NCBI GenBank assembly: GCA_005765155.1
Contig: VCCP01000003.1
Location: forward strand, 3,658,001 to 3,722,000
From: Zelopaecilomyces penicillatus
Lineage: Eukaryota; Ascomycota; Sordariomycetes; Hypocreales; Pseudodiploosporaceae
Reading direction: 5' to 3'
Length of the DNA stretch: 64,000 nt
Shown: one piece after another, positions 33,902-46,037 of the stretch
How positions within the stretch are numbered: position 1 is the first letter of the stretch
Layout: each line of letters begins with the position of its first letter
The notes under the pieces: generated by a model
What the model was told of the DNA's origin: nothing
Seen by the model: only the letters and a program-made list of their open reading frames with translations
The model's database searches: none
Translations under genes and position numbers: made by a program

Positions 33902-35233
33902 GGGATAGATTCAGCATGGAATACATGCCAACTGGAAGGCATCATGGAAACTTTCTTGATGGAGCTCGTTATCGATAAGCTTCATGGATAATGACGGCTC
34001 TGACCAATGTGTTAGTGGGGGTTTGGTACAATACAATGTTCGTTCCTTCATCTATAGCAAACGGTTCTCTTGGTAAATAATTCATTGAATAGCGGCTCCC
34101 CATGTTACTAAAACCGACTGGTCAGATCGATTTCGAGACTGAATGCACTCCTTGCACCGCCAGTACCCGAGGCGAGTTCTCTTGGCCTTGGGTAGAGTCT
34201 ATCATAGGCTATTTCCCATTGTCGTATCACTCATGCATGGATAGCGTGGTTCAGTCAGTGGCTCATGCACATGGGTCAGGCCGGTACTGGGAGGCGCACC
34301 ATCACTAACATCACTGGACACATCACTGGACCTCGCTGGATGCGGAGCCGACACAGCGAACGGTTAGGGGTATTGAAGGTATCATTTGCAGAGCTTCCAG
34401 CACTCCACCACTCTTTGGATGTCTGGCATCTCTCCACACCACATCATCACCCTCCTTGTTTCCTCATACCGTTTATCATCCATTCCTCCACGACGGTTGG
34501 ACCAGACCCGATCTATCGGACCAGGTTGGGGGTCTGAGCCAGAACGCATCTGCATCCGCCTGCATCTGGCTGCAAGTGACGCGCGCACGACATCACCTTC
34601 GTTCGCTCACCATCATTAATCGGGCTCGCTGGCAACTGGGCAACACACGCACGTCCCTGTCTGTGGCTGGCGACGACGCATGCCAGCTCATGGTGTTGTC
34701 TCTCGTGCTGTCTGTCTCTCACGCCGTCTCTCTCGAGTCTCCCAGCCTCCGCTCTCGAACCTCTGCGGTCTTCCAAGAACTACTGCTACGGAAAACGGAT
34801 CCATCCTTCCCCGCTCTCATCCAGGCTGTGCTCATCCGCATCCGCATACTTGGATGTAGCTACTGTACGAGTGTGGTTGCGTGTAGACGACACTGTTGTT
34901 GTTGATTCCTCCTGGAGGTACTTCCAGTCATATTCCCGACATTCTCGCCCCACTTGTTCGATCCTTTAGCTCGCCAAGTCAACGACGGACCGCGAATACG
35001 GAGTGACATATCCATATCCGATACGCAGACGGTATTGGAACTGTTCGCGGCATATCTGCCTCTTTTCAGTACATTCCTCAAGCCCGGCGTTTTGGCTAAC
35101 CGTAGCGTGGGTCTGGCCACGCGTGTGTGCCCACATCGGCCTGCGACAGAAAGTCAAGCTCGGATTTGCGACAACCTTTAATTCCAGATCTTAGTAGTGT
35201 GGCGGCTGAGTGTATGCTTGGTAGTCTGGCAAC
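33902..35233. other. Divergent intergenic region, POP1 and NT-C2 gene
   Basis: Contains both promoters. No gene recognised. Plus-strand sequence from about 34400 to 35230 is CT-rich and likely includes a long 5' leader of the NT-C2 gene. One near-match to TACGGAGTA lies near 34996. Confidence 0.5.
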
Positions 35234-37103
35234 ATGTCTTCCTTGAGTAAGCCCCAATCCGAATCTTTTTGTTTTCGTTACCTTTGCGTTTTCCTCGATT
35301 CCCTTTTGTCTTTCCTGTCCACTACCTTCTCAATCCCCGTTGCCCATCTTCCAAGAGACTTACCAAGTTGGTGTCTTTCATCTCTACGCTCTTGTTGTTC
35401 AATAGAGACAACACGCAACTTGACTAAGCCTACTGCTGGCGGACGCTCCTACTTGCGTCTTCCCGGATTGTTTACAAATCCTCAATAGAGAATATTGTCC
35501 TCACATTTGGCTAACATGCGTGTACCATGGGTAGTTGGCAAGGCTCGCAAGGTAACCCATCACTCATAGTTTTTCTTGGTCGCATTCATATGCTTACTTT
35601 CCCTTGCAGCCCAAGTTCGAATTGCACCTCAAAATCTATGATTTAAACAACGTTCCATTGGTATCGGGCAACTCTTTTATCAAATGGCACCTGACTCACT
35701 CAATGCACGCGGAGCATCGCGGCCGTACTGGCAAATGCACTATTGCCAACCATCGTGTGGACTACTCATTTACCAAGGTGGTGCCGTCTATTCGCATGTC
35801 TATTGACAAAAACAACAATTTATCTGAGTGCCCTATGGAGTTTGAGATTCTTCAGGAATTTGCTGTCGCCGAAAAGATCACATTGGGCTTTGTCAGACTC
35901 AACTTGGCCGAGTATGTAGAGGAGAGCGAGATCTTTCTCAAGGATATCACCTCGCCACCTCCAACTAGGAGACGGAATAACAGTCTCAACGTCAGCCCTA
36001 CCAGCTCAGGCCCCAAGCGGTCCATCGATTTAAACAGAATACCCGACGATGGCATTACACGGCGATATCTTATGCAGGACAGCAAAGTCAATAGCACCCT
36101 GAAAATGAGTATTTTCTTGGTTCAGGTTGACGGGGAGCGAAACTTCATCGCGCCGCCTCTACGAACTGCCCCCGTCTTTGGTGGCATAGCTGGCTTCATG
36201 GCCCCCGAACAAATGGAAGATGAAACAGGACGTAAGTTTATTGAACATAAACCCCTACTCCCCTCTTTTCCAAGATCCCTTTTTATTATTTTTGTGTTGT
36301 CTTTTGATGTCTAATTTTGCCTTGCCGCTTTCTGTTTCCCGTCTCTTTCACATGTCTTTTTCACATGCAGAGTCGTGACACAAAAATTGCTGACATTGGT
36401 GGAATCAGCCCTGCCCAATCTGTCCAAAAACCGGGACAATTCGGAGCTTCAAGATCTCTATTGCCGCACACTCGCTGCATCATGGGCTCGCCAGCCGACC
36501 GAGCTGCCAGCGGATGAGTGCATAGAAGATATTTTCTCTGGCGGCAATGGCTGGAAAACAAAACCCGTTAGCAAGCCCCCGCCCAGCCCCGGCGTCAATG
36601 GCTTCCTCCCGGACACCACCGATGAGGACGATGACATGGGCGCCCAAAACGGCACCTTGCGGCCCAGTGACTTCCGCCGCATGACCCTGAACCGCCATTC
36701 ACGCAGCCACAGCTCATCCCGCCTCCATCAAAGCCCATACCAACACCAACACTCTTTCGGCGGCGGTCACCACCATCACCACCACCACCCTCATCATCAC
36801 CGTTCGCACAGCAATTCCAGTGATAGGAGTGTCTCCACCATCACGGGCATCCATCTCGGCAGTCTCAGCCCGCGCAAGAGTCGCGTGCGCATCGCTCGGG
36901 AGGACAGCCGTGAGTCGTCTTCGCGCGATGAGGATCTTATGAGCACCCGGAGCACTAGCAGCCTAACAAGCTTGACCCCCACGCTGGGCAGCAGCGAGCG
37001 TGGGCGAGGGGATTCAGGCATGAAGCGGGCCAGGGAGATTGCTGAATTTGAGGTTCGGGACGATTTGGTTGCTTGGAGTCTGCCAAGTGGAATTGCAGCG
37101 TAG
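35234..37103 (+). CDS. NT-type C2 domain protein (EEIG1/EHBP1-like)
   Basis: Preferred model is four exons: 35234-35246, 35535-35551, 35610-36231 and 36373-37103, 460 residues. Exon 1 ends at a GTAAGC donor, and a CTAAC branch site sits 19 nt before the next acceptor. The joined start reads MSSLIGKARK followed by PKFELHLKIYDL. An alternative starts at the ATG at 35516 and reads MRVPWVVGKARK. Residues about 11-180 form an NT-C2 domain (DLNNVPLVSGNSF, IKWHL, EHRGRTGK), a lipid- or membrane-binding module in proteins that link membranes to actin or septation. The last intron uses a CAGAG tandem acceptor: the first AG gives an immediate stop, and the second (36371-36372) restores frame. The C-terminal half holds an LQDLYCRTLAASW helix, a His-rich run (about 36763-36810) and Ser-rich disorder. 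Cellular role unknown. Confidence 0.8.
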
Positions 37104-37523
37104 GTCATGAAATGACATGTGTAACTTTGGCGGCGGCCCTGGTTGAGTATATATTCTATCTGCACATATACACACACAAACACATACAACTCTTAATTGT
37201 AGTCAGCTTTAGCTTCCATAAAACATGGGAGACTGACAATAAATGGGCTTTGTGAGAGCCTCACTTGCATTGCATTGCAAATCATCTCCGTTCCATCACA
37301 CGGTTGATTTCGGTTGTTATACGAAATACTATACTTATTGTGTGAAGGGAAAAAAAATAAAACTCTTTTTCTTTTTGGCTCTATATGACCGCAACCATCC
37401 AGCCCAGCTTGGTACGCCTCTACATATTTTTGTTTGCAAAAAGAACCCTCACAAATCCGGCGCCCCATCTACTCATCCCAGTTTTCCCCCACATCATTTC
37501 ATTTTTATATCATCTCCCCATCT
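37104..37523. other. Convergent intergenic region, NT-C2 gene and SSZ1
   Basis: About 420 AT-rich bases between two convergent stop codons, presumably both 3' UTRs. No gene seen. Confidence 0.5.
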
Positions 37524-39492
37524 TCATGGAGCCTGCACATTGCCTCGGACACCGCCCTTGCCACCAACCTCTCGGAGTGTGACAGTGACGCTGAGGTCTG
37601 CCAGAACATTGATCGTAACCTCGACCTTGCCGCCCTTCTTGATACCCTTGATGGCAGCCTCGGCGAGGGGGTTACCCAGCTTCCAGAGCTTCTCGCGCTT
37701 CTCTTCCTCCTCTTCCTCCTCGGAGTCAGAGTCAGAGTCAGAGTTGTCATTCTGCTCAGCCTTGGCCTTGGGCTCGGGCTTGGTGACCTTGATGTGGGTG
37801 CCACCCTCGACGATCTTGATCAGAACGTCACCGCCTTCCTTAGGAGCAGCGATATGCACCATGCGGCGGGCAGGGGCGGCGGTCTCTGCTTGCATGACGG
37901 GGGTGAAGGTATCCTCGCCATCGGCACCAACAGTGACAACACCAATGGCATTGGAGATGTGCTTAACAGTGGTGACGGCGGGGTGAGTGGATTGCTCGAT
38001 ATCGGTAGCCTCGTATTCCTGGATAAGAGAGGCTTGCAGCGCAGCGCCGCGGGCTTGCAGCTCCGAGGGGTTGATGGCAGTCGTGCTCGTCGCGGGAGCA
38101 AGGATCTGGGTAGACTCGGGGAAGATGGAGGCGAAGTTGTTGGCAACACGCGGGGTGTGAGAGGTGCCACCGCACATGATAACCTCATCAATATCCAGAA
38201 CGTCCAGCTCGGCCTTCTTGATAGCGCCCTCAACCAGGCGGTTGAAGCCGTCAAATACCTTGCGGCCAACCATCTCATATCGTGTCCGGTTGATTGTGCT
38301 AGAGAAATCAAGGCCATCAGCCAAGCTCTCAATGCTGCACTGAGCGTTGGTGCCCAAGCTCAGGGCCTTCTTTGTGGCCTCAGACTCGAGGCGAAGCTTG
38401 GCGAGACTCCTTGGGTTGGACCGGGGATCGGTGGTGTGCTTCTTCATAAACTCCTTGGCGAAGTAGTCCATCAGAGCCTCGTCAAGGTGGACACCAGCAA
38501 ACTCGTAGTCATGGGCAGTGGCCAAAATGGTGTACATGCCACCTCTTGAAGCAATGACAGCCACATCGGAGCGTGTGCCACCAAGATCAGCGACCACGAT
38601 GTTCTTGTCCTTGACTTCGGCGTCGACACGAGCATCATAGGCGAGAACCGCAGCAACTGGGTCGGAGATGAACTGCAGGATTTCAAGGTCGGCATCGTTG
38701 GCGGCCTTGATAAGAGCCTCGCGCTGCTTGTCGCTGAAGTTGGTAGGCACAGTGACGACAGCGGATGTGACCTTCTTGCCCAGGTATTCTGAGGCAGCGG
38801 TCACGAGGCGTCGCAGATATCGGGTGGCGGCCTCGGAGACTGAGATAGTGGACGCATCGGCCTCCTCACCAGCCTGGTCCTTTACACTGAAGGAAACAGT
38901 TCCAGAGATATCCTTTGGGTGGGCAGCCGCATGGCAGTGTGTAGGGTCAATGGACTTGAAGCTAATTGTTTCAAAAATGGGTCAGCACATCGACATTCTG
39001 TCAAAGTTTGTGGTGGAACCACATTGTTTTTTTTCCACTAAAAAGGAAATAATCGGAAACGCCGTACTCTTGTCCAAGAAAATCGCGGAAGTAGGCGACG
39101 GTGTTGGCAGAGTTTCGGACCAAGAAGGACTTTGCCTGTGTGCCGTAGTACTCATCGCCGTCAACGTATGACAGGACTGTGGGAATTTGTCGGTCTGTTC
39201 ACAAGCAATCCAAAAAAACGTCAGCACACAACCATTCGTGTCAAAGTAAAGTGAGTGTGTCCGCAATCCCTCGCCACCGCAACAGGGAAATAGGGAGGGA
39301 AAGAAGACGCAGTTGGAGTAGGAAAAATAAATAGAAACAAAATAAAGACATACCGCCATCCTCGTTGGCAATGACTTCGGCCTTATCGTCGACGGTAAAG
39401 GCGATTGAGCTGTTGGAATTGCCAAAGGTGATACCAATGGCAACCCTGTCGCCCGGCTCAGGGCCAGGCTTGACGCCGTTGCTCTCAGACAT
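37524..39492 (-). CDS. SSZ1: Hsp70-like ribosome-associated chaperone Ssz1
   Basis: Three exons (39492-39354, 39194-39068, 38961-37524) give 567 residues. Intron 1 is 159 nt and intron 2 is 106 nt. The second uses a GTACGG donor so that the join reads FLGQD-FKSIDPT. The N-terminal nucleotide-binding domain starts VAIGITFGNSNSSIAF, a variant of the Hsp70 phosphate loop. Further Hsp70-like motifs are TVPTNFSDKQREAL, VADLGGTRSDVAVIA and MCGGTSHTPRV. The C-terminal substrate-binding region is short and interrupted by an acidic Ser/Glu run (about 495-515). The size fits Ssz1 rather than a canonical Hsp70 (about 640). Ssz1 pairs with zuotin to form the ribosome-associated complex that activates Ssb at the tunnel exit. 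The start at 39492 (MSESNGVK) is preferred to an upstream in-frame Met at 39573. Confidence 0.93.
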
Positions 39493-40066
39493 TCCGGTGC
39501 GGTTGTTTGGTCGCTTCGATTGGGAAGAGAGAGAAAAATTAGTTGTAGGGGGAAAGGGGAGTTCCAACAACAATGCAGATGGGAGAAAGGATGAGGGCTG
39601 TCCTTGTTTGTCGATTTCTCCGGCAGTACTTTGTGAAAGTTGGTTTTGGAAATCTTGGTGGGGTTCTTTTCCTGGCCCAAAAAAAAAAAAAACTTCGTAA
39701 AAGGTAGCGCTTCGCTTTCCCTATCGGCCCAAAAGTTTTTGGTGGTAGGCAGAGGGGCGGGGAGGGAGGAGTTCTGTGCCGCGCCGATAAGCCCCTCCAC
39801 AGTCCTGGGCGTAGGTACCAATGCAGTGCTTCTAGGCGTCTCTAGGCTCTGTATCTACAGCGCCACTCCCTAGCGGCACTCTCTCTTATCAGCCCCAAGA
39901 AATCCCAATCCGCATTTTCCTTGTAGCTCTAGTTCCAAGTATGTACGCCATGCAAGGCTGAGAGAATCGAAGCTCTAGGCACGGCAGAAAATCCAAAGCT
40001 CACACACCCATCCATCGCCACACGCAGTCGCGCACTTCGGCCACTCTGCCCCTCTACCAAAAAAAG
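39493..40066. promoter_or_regulatory. Shared SSZ1-RRP40 divergent promoter region
   Basis: The 574 bases between the SSZ1 start (-) and RRP40 start (+) must contain both promoters. A poly-A run near 39680 and a GATAAG (near 39785) are visible, but no specific factor site can be assigned. A shared bidirectional promoter is inferred from position only. Confidence 0.45.
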
Positions 40067-40904
40067 ATGTCGACTCAACCAGTCTTTGTTCTCCCAGGAG
40101 ACTCCATTGACTCATCACTGATTCCCTCACACCCAAAGAAGCCGCTGCGACTCGGTCCCGGCCTGCGCCATGTGCCCCCGAGCGACATCGTTCCCATGCT
40201 GGCTGGCCAGCTCGTCACGGACCGATTGAAGAATGCCATTCGTGTAGAAACCACAGGAGGACGGGTAAGACGGCCAGCTTTCCCATCTAATGTCAATCGC
40301 GCATGTCGCTTTTTTATCGCAACCCCAGAAAAGGAAAAAAAAAACGGCTAACCAGGATATGTAGTATACACCCAGAGTTGGCGAGCTCGTCATCGGGACA
40401 ATCAACAAAAGCGCTGCAGATGTCTACTTTGTGAGCCTCTCCGACTACACTTCACCAGCGCTGCTCCCTCAACTCTCCTTCGAATCTGCAACGAAAAAGA
40501 CACGGCCCGTTCTCGCCCCCGGTGCCCTCGTTTACGCTCGAGTCACACTCGCCAACAAACACATGGACCCCGAGCTCGAATGCGTTTCTTCCTCGACGGG
40601 CAAGTCTGATGGCCTCGGTCCCCTCAACGACGGCATGCTCTTCTCCATTTCACTTGGTATGGCACGCCGCCTTATGATGCCCAAGAGCGCGCAGCAAGGC
40701 AAGGTTGTCGTGTTGGATGAGCTTGCCGATGCTGGGTTGCAGTTTGAGACAGCAACGGGTCGAAATGGCAGGTTGTGGGTACATAGTGATAATATCAAGA
40801 CGGTGATTCTGGTAGGCAAGGCTGTTCAGGAAACAGATGACAAGTCACTAGATGTAGATGGACAGAAGAAACTGGTTAAGAGATTAATCAAAGAGTTGAG
40901 CTGA
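40067..40904 (+). CDS. RRP40: Exosome cap subunit Rrp40
   Basis: Two exons, 40067-40264 and 40365-40904, give 245 residues. The 100-nt phase-0 intron has a GTAAGA donor, a GCTAACC branch site and an ATGTAG acceptor. The earlier CCAG acceptor candidate would bring in an in-frame TAG, so the later one is used. The join reads GGRYTPRVGELVIG, the entry to the S1 domain. The N-terminus has the VLPGDSI and LGPGLRH segments typical of Rrp40. An S1 domain (about 68-140) and a KH-like domain follow (GMLFSISLGMARRL, GRNGRLWVHS). Rrp40 is one of three RNA-binding cap proteins of the nuclear and cytoplasmic exosome, which processes and degrades RNA from its 3' end. It is divergent from SSZ1 and convergent with the zinc-finger gene. 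Confidence 0.92.
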
Positions 40905-41360
40905 AACTCGCTATGCCCGCCATCCACAATTGTTTGCCTATATTTGTTTCTCTTTGACCCTGACATGTCTTTGCATATTTAAGCATACACGTCCAAACGC
41001 CTCTACTGAAATTCCTATTCCTTCAATCAAAGCTTGTCGCTAGAAAATGATAATTGAAGATGAAACGAATGAAGAAATAGAAAAAACAACCCATGCAACG
41101 CCTCAAGAAGTTTCTTGGTGGATGTACAAGTCCTTTTTTCACCCTTTGCTAGATCCCAATTCTCGGCTCGATGCTCACAGAATTAAATACTTTGCTCAAT
41201 GCAAAATGTCATGAGCGCATAATAGTATTGGCCATGAATATAGGCCAAGTGTATGTATACAAGCATCCCCTTGGAAGATGCCACACGCGTTGAAAGCAAA
41301 ACTGGCAAGAGACCCCGGATGACAGCCGACAGCCGACGGATCGATATCGTGCGTCTGGTT
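40905..41360. other. Convergent intergenic region, RRP40 and zinc-finger gene
   Basis: About 450 bases between convergent stop codons, presumably both 3' UTRs. No gene recognised. Confidence 0.5.
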
Positions 41361-43288
41361 TCAAGTGCCACTCATATCAAGATCAACTTCCACGGGTTCA
41401 GGAAGTTGTTGTTGATCCATGTTATGAATCTTCGTCATATGCCGCTTCCAGTTATCCTTTCTTGGAAAGGCCTTACCACCAGCCCTAGAATAATCACATC
41501 CTGCAACTGAGCAGTGAAACTTCTTCTTCTTCTCGTGCCGGTCATTGATATGTCTTTGCAGGTGGGTTTTGGTTCCAAAGCCTTTACCACACCCAGCATA
41601 GGGGCACTTGTGGTCTTTACTATGATATCGCTGGTGGTGCCTGAATATGATGTTAGTCTTGCCTCTGTCTTTGTCACAGAAATTTCTAAGCTAGTCTTCA
41701 CATACTTAAGTTTATGGGGTTGGTCGAATACTTGCTGGCAGCCAGGCTCATCGCAATGGAAAACACCATTCTTTGGTGAGGGGACACTGAGTACAGGTTG
41801 CGGTGATACACTATGCCGAAAGTCGGAGCTACCAAGAGATTGGGGTGAAGGACTATCAATTTGGGTTGATGGCGTGTTCTGTGATGAAACATCGGTGAAA
41901 GCATGACCGGGATATGGCGTAGAATGCTCGGAAGGGTAGCTTGGATGCCGACCTTCCGGTGACGCTGTTGGATGCAAATGATGGTAATCGGGGACGTCTG
42001 GCATGACGCTGTCAACGGCATATGTAGGTTCAGCGGGATCAGTAGTGTAAGTAAACCCTTGGTCTGTCGCTGTGAAAGGCTGGGCTAACAACTCCGTGGC
42101 CAAATCTTGGGAGTCGGGAGGGGTAGGTGAGGGTGAGGGCATGGTAGAGTCGTAATCATTTGGCTGAGGTTTTGTGGTCTCGTTGGTTGACGTATAAAGC
42201 TGGTGTTCTGTTCGATGCCAGACTTCGGATTCTGTGCTAGCTGGCATGATATCCATGGGGTTGACAGTTCCAGGGGCAGCGTACATCGGCGGGGACGGGG
42301 CCTTCCTAGCTTGGCGTTCAGAGAATGGAGATAACGGGGGCGTCTTTACCATGGCATCCGGGGAGCTCGAGGGCGGGCTCATAGGTGCCTGAGAAGCTTG
42401 AGATGCCGGAAAATCCGGCATCGTCATGGACGTAGGAGAGACATTGGTGGGGGATTCGACGTGATGGCCATCGGTTATAATGTGCTGCATAGGGGTTGCC
42501 CCTTCGAGATGCGGTACGGCAGCTGATGGCATGGAGCCAGTATGTTCGGTTGGTGAGGTTGTTGAGCTGAGAGTTCTATCCCGGCCACTCTTGCGACGAA
42601 ACATCTGCTTGACGTTGTACCGCAAGGAGCTTCCACGAGATGGAGAATGCACTGGGGGATTGGCGGCCATAGTAGGCTGTGTTATCATGCCAAATGCCTC
42701 TGACGGTATCGACGGACTGTAATAATCGGCACTTGTTCCCTTGAGGACACCAGGCTGATCATCATCTGCCACAGGGGGTGCAAATTCTCCATCGTAGCAT
42801 TGCAATGGTAGGAAAGGAGCCGGTTGTGGTCTGAAGCTATTAGTGGCGGCATAATCGTATGTTTCATCCGTCGCGCCATCCATTGAGAAAGAATCGGGAT
42901 GCCCAAACACGGCCCTTGAGCCAGACAAGGCTTCGTTGTCGCGAGAAGCATTCCATTCCAGCTCCTTGCTTTCTCTCTCAACTCCGTTTTGGCCGCGGGT
43001 CAGGTTGCCGCTCTGCTTAAGGGAATCGCTCGATGATAGGCGTCGGTGGGAGCCCGAGGCGGCAGCAGCAGAGCTGTCCGCCTCGGCAGCCATGGCGGCC
43101 TCGGCATCGAAAGTCGGGTGTGCGGCATTGCGTCGACGTTTAAGCTGATGAACAACAACGGGATAGAGGCAGAGGACAAGCAGTCCGATTGCGATGACGA
43201 CTCCAACGACGGTGCCAGCAATGGCTCCACTGCGCATGTGACGCTTGGCCAAGTGCTTGCTCGCGTCTCTCGCCGCGAGATTTTCCAT
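41361..43288 (-). CDS. C2H2 zinc-finger protein with an N-terminal membrane segment
   Basis: Two exons, 43288-41706 and 41640-41361, give 620 residues. The 65-nt intron (GTATGT donor) splits finger 1; reading through it destroys the fingers and gives a false end at 41435. Residues about 20-46 (SGAIAGTVVGVVIAIGLLVLCLYPVVV) form one strongly hydrophobic segment followed by HQLKRRR, as in a single-pass membrane protein with a basic cytosolic flank. About 450 Ser/Pro-rich residues separate it from the fingers near 510-600. Finger 1 has C-x4-C-x12-H-x3-H and finger 2 has C-x4-C-x12-H-x4-H. Finger 3 (CSVAGC...KRHMTKIH) is stretched between Cys and His. The ATG at 43288 is preferred; an in-frame ATG at 43474 would add 62 residues. 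A membrane-tethered regulator is inferred. Confidence 0.82.
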
Positions 43289-45194
43289 GACGGTCCTCCA
43301 GCTCCTGGATTTTAATCGACGCAGTGCGTCAACAACCCTTCCGATGCCATGGTCAGCAACTGCTGCGTCGCCAGCGACTGATTGTGATGACCTCGTCGTC
43401 AATATCGTCGTGGTAGGGCTGAAGGCCATTGTTCGTGAAGGTCTCCAGCTGCAGAGTCGTGGGAGGCCGCCCACGGCGGAAGACTTGAGGACCTAAAGCC
43501 CGTGCAGGTGCCCAAGGCGCGGGCGGCGGGTGGTGGTGCGAGGTACGCAGCTCTCGATGGCTCTTAAGGTCGTGTCAACTCAACTTCATGATGCTGAAGA
43601 GGGAATGTCGAAATGAAGCTCAGCTCAAAGACAACGGGTCAGGCAAGTCGGGGTAGGCTAGAAGCAGTTCGGCGGGTCCTGGTGTGGTTGCTGGTGGTGC
43701 TGGTGGCGCTGAGGGTTGTTCGTTTGAACCGCTGTTCTTGCAACCGTCAGCCTTCAGCCTTCAACAAGGGCCTTGAAACACCAACCTTGTGGTTCAAGTG
43801 GTAGCGCAGCACTCGTACCTGTATGTACGTGTCAGTACCTGAGTTGGCGCTTGAGCAACTAAAAGCGATAACCAACCACACAGTCTTTAGCAGGTATCTG
43901 TACCACAGTAACCCAAGGGGAACCGACGCCGAGCACACGCAGGTCCTTTTTGCGTACCAAGCCAAGCAGGCTGAGCCTTTCTACACTAAGGCAGTACTTG
44001 ATTTTGTGGCCTGATTGCTTGGACCTGCAAGGTCTTCTACTAACGACAACCCTGGTTCGGTGTGTGTTGGTGTAAAGGAGAGTACAGGGTGACACATAGC
44101 ACAAGCCTGTGCACTTGACCAATGACCATGCACTGCTCCGCCCTTCGCTTCCTTCGTCACGACTGAATCTGATTGCTCCTCGGTTACCTCAAGGCTAGAG
44201 ATTGTTTCCCGTTTGCACCTGAACTCTTGGCATCATGAATCAGGTGTAGGTAATGAGAACAATAAGACCATATCACAAACTTCTCAGCTATCTATCTTAG
44301 TACCTATTAATAGGCAGTATGTTACTGATGTTTGTAATCAAGAGGCGTGCGGTGCTGTACATACGGCTGTAATTACCCCATCGCCATCCATCATCAAGCC
44401 ACTGAGCGGTTGCACACATTGTTCTAGATTCCCGCATTTCCCTCAGACCCCACTCTTGCCAGCCACCAAGCCAGCCTCCTCAACTCGATCCTCCACCGAC
44501 AAGTCAAGCTTCCCGACTCACCCCCAAATTGTGTTGGTCTTACAAAGTACGGTTAACCTACGGGTTACTCTTCATAGATATATCTGACGGTCCCCTTGTA
44601 TAGAGTACTTCGTATTATCATTGGGATATGTGACGCACTTTAATGTATGCCGCACCAGCCTGACCGACAAAGCGTCCAAAAAGAACAGAAATAGAGTCCA
44701 ATATGTTCAAGTAAAATGCAATATCAGCCTTGGTATTTATGTTGCAGCATCAAAGCCCAGCAAAAAGGGCTCACACTTCCCCTTAAACAAGTCTCAACAC
44801 CCGCCCTTGCAGCGTAGTTGCCCTCAAAACCCAACATTGCCAACAAGCCTGGTGCTTTAGGGTGTTCCGGGGAGATGCGAGACTTTCCAGTGGCGTAATA
44901 AACAATACAACTACTCTTCTTGAACAAAGTGCTGATCAATCGGGTCATCTGGACCGAATAAGCTACCCCCGCACCGTCATCGACGCTCGAAAGGCGTCGT
45001 TGACAACGAGGATTATCACCGTACTCGACGGTTGATGCAGTTGGTGTATAAATGGTAAATCTACCTTGAGCCAATCTATTTTGTAAACTCAATCCCTTTT
45101 TGCCAAACCATCAGGCCGTATTCTTCACCCCAAATAACGCCAGCCTCGTGGGGCATCAAGTGTGTCCCCCCTTCACAGGAAAAAGAAAAGAAAA
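43289..45194. other. Divergent intergenic region, no gene recognised
   Basis: Between the zinc-finger gene start (-) and the GFA-like gene start (+), so it holds both promoters. Apart from the in-frame upstream ATG of the zinc-finger gene (43474), only short open frames without domains occur. Confidence 0.5.
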
Positions 45195-45749
45195 ATGGCC
45201 ACCAAGGAAAAGCCAGAAACAGTGACCGGCGGTTGTCTGTGTGAGAATATCCGATATACCGTGACTTTCCCCCCAGATCATGATTTTGCCAAGGCAGTTC
45301 GTCAACCCACTTGTCATTCCTTAACACCAATGTCTCATACCCCTTGGGTACACGGGGCACTTAAATAACTGTCCAAAGCTGATGGATACTCAATCAAGGT
45401 CTTGACCTGCCAATGCGAGCAATGCCGCAAACAAACCGGCTCCCTCATATTTCGCACCCATCGAGTGCCCAAGTCGGCCGTCCTATACAGTTCAAAAACC
45501 ACGCTGAAGTTGTACAATGCTTCACCGGGCTGTGAGCGGGGCATTTGTACCAACTGCGGAAGTTTCCTCTTTTGGCAGAAGGAGGATGGACTGGATACTA
45601 GCCTTCTCGTTGGATGCTTCGACAAAAGTGTCCTGCAACAATATGGACCTCTGTTGACCACTGCAGATACACATCTATTTTGCGAGGCTGAGATTGCTGG
45701 GGTAACTGATCATTTGAAAGGCGAAAAATGGGCCCAAGATAACGAATGA
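45195..45749 (+). CDS. GFA/CENP-V-like zinc-binding protein
   Basis: Two exons, 45195-45296 and 45399-45749, give 150 residues. The 102-nt phase-0 intron has a GTTCGT donor and an ATCAAG acceptor. The cysteine pattern is that of the glutathione-dependent formaldehyde-activating (GFA) fold: GGCLC (Cys14, Cys16), CQCEQC (Cys38, 40, 43) and CTNC (Cys84, 87), enough for the two zinc sites of the family. The join places CQC right after the TVTF strand, as expected. Many fungal members have no proven link with formaldehyde, so a substrate cannot be assigned. It is convergent with the Eaf1-type gene. Confidence 0.85.
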
Positions 45750-46037
45750 GCATAAATTCGTCTGTAGTACACAACAAACCCCATCAGAGATTCCCCCAAA
45801 GAAAAAAAGCATGTGTGTTAGAACAAGAATGCTCATAAACGCGAAGTAAATAAAAATCAGCAGTGGTATCAAACGCAGGCTGTAAACGAGGTCGCCGACA
45901 AGTGCATCTTGACGACAGTGATTTCCCCTCATAAATAAATAACACATTCCAGGTCCATCAGATGATGACCATCTGTATTTGGTAAAATCGGCTGTCAAGT
46001 AGTAGTAGAAGAAGAAGAAGAAAAGAGAGCCATGAGT

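Noticed and set aside
37434..38549. 371-codon plus-strand frame opposite SSZ1
   Set aside because: It lies antisense to the conserved third exon of SSZ1 and its product has no domain. Frames like this arise from codon bias of the true gene.
38982..39821. 279-codon minus-strand frame across the 5' part of SSZ1
   Set aside because: It runs through the SSZ1 introns and first exons in a frame that does not encode the Hsp70 motifs. The spliced model explains the region.
40350..40364. Earlier acceptor (AACCAG) for the RRP40 intron
   Set aside because: It would bring an in-frame TAG before the S1 domain. The ATGTAG acceptor gives the conserved sequence.
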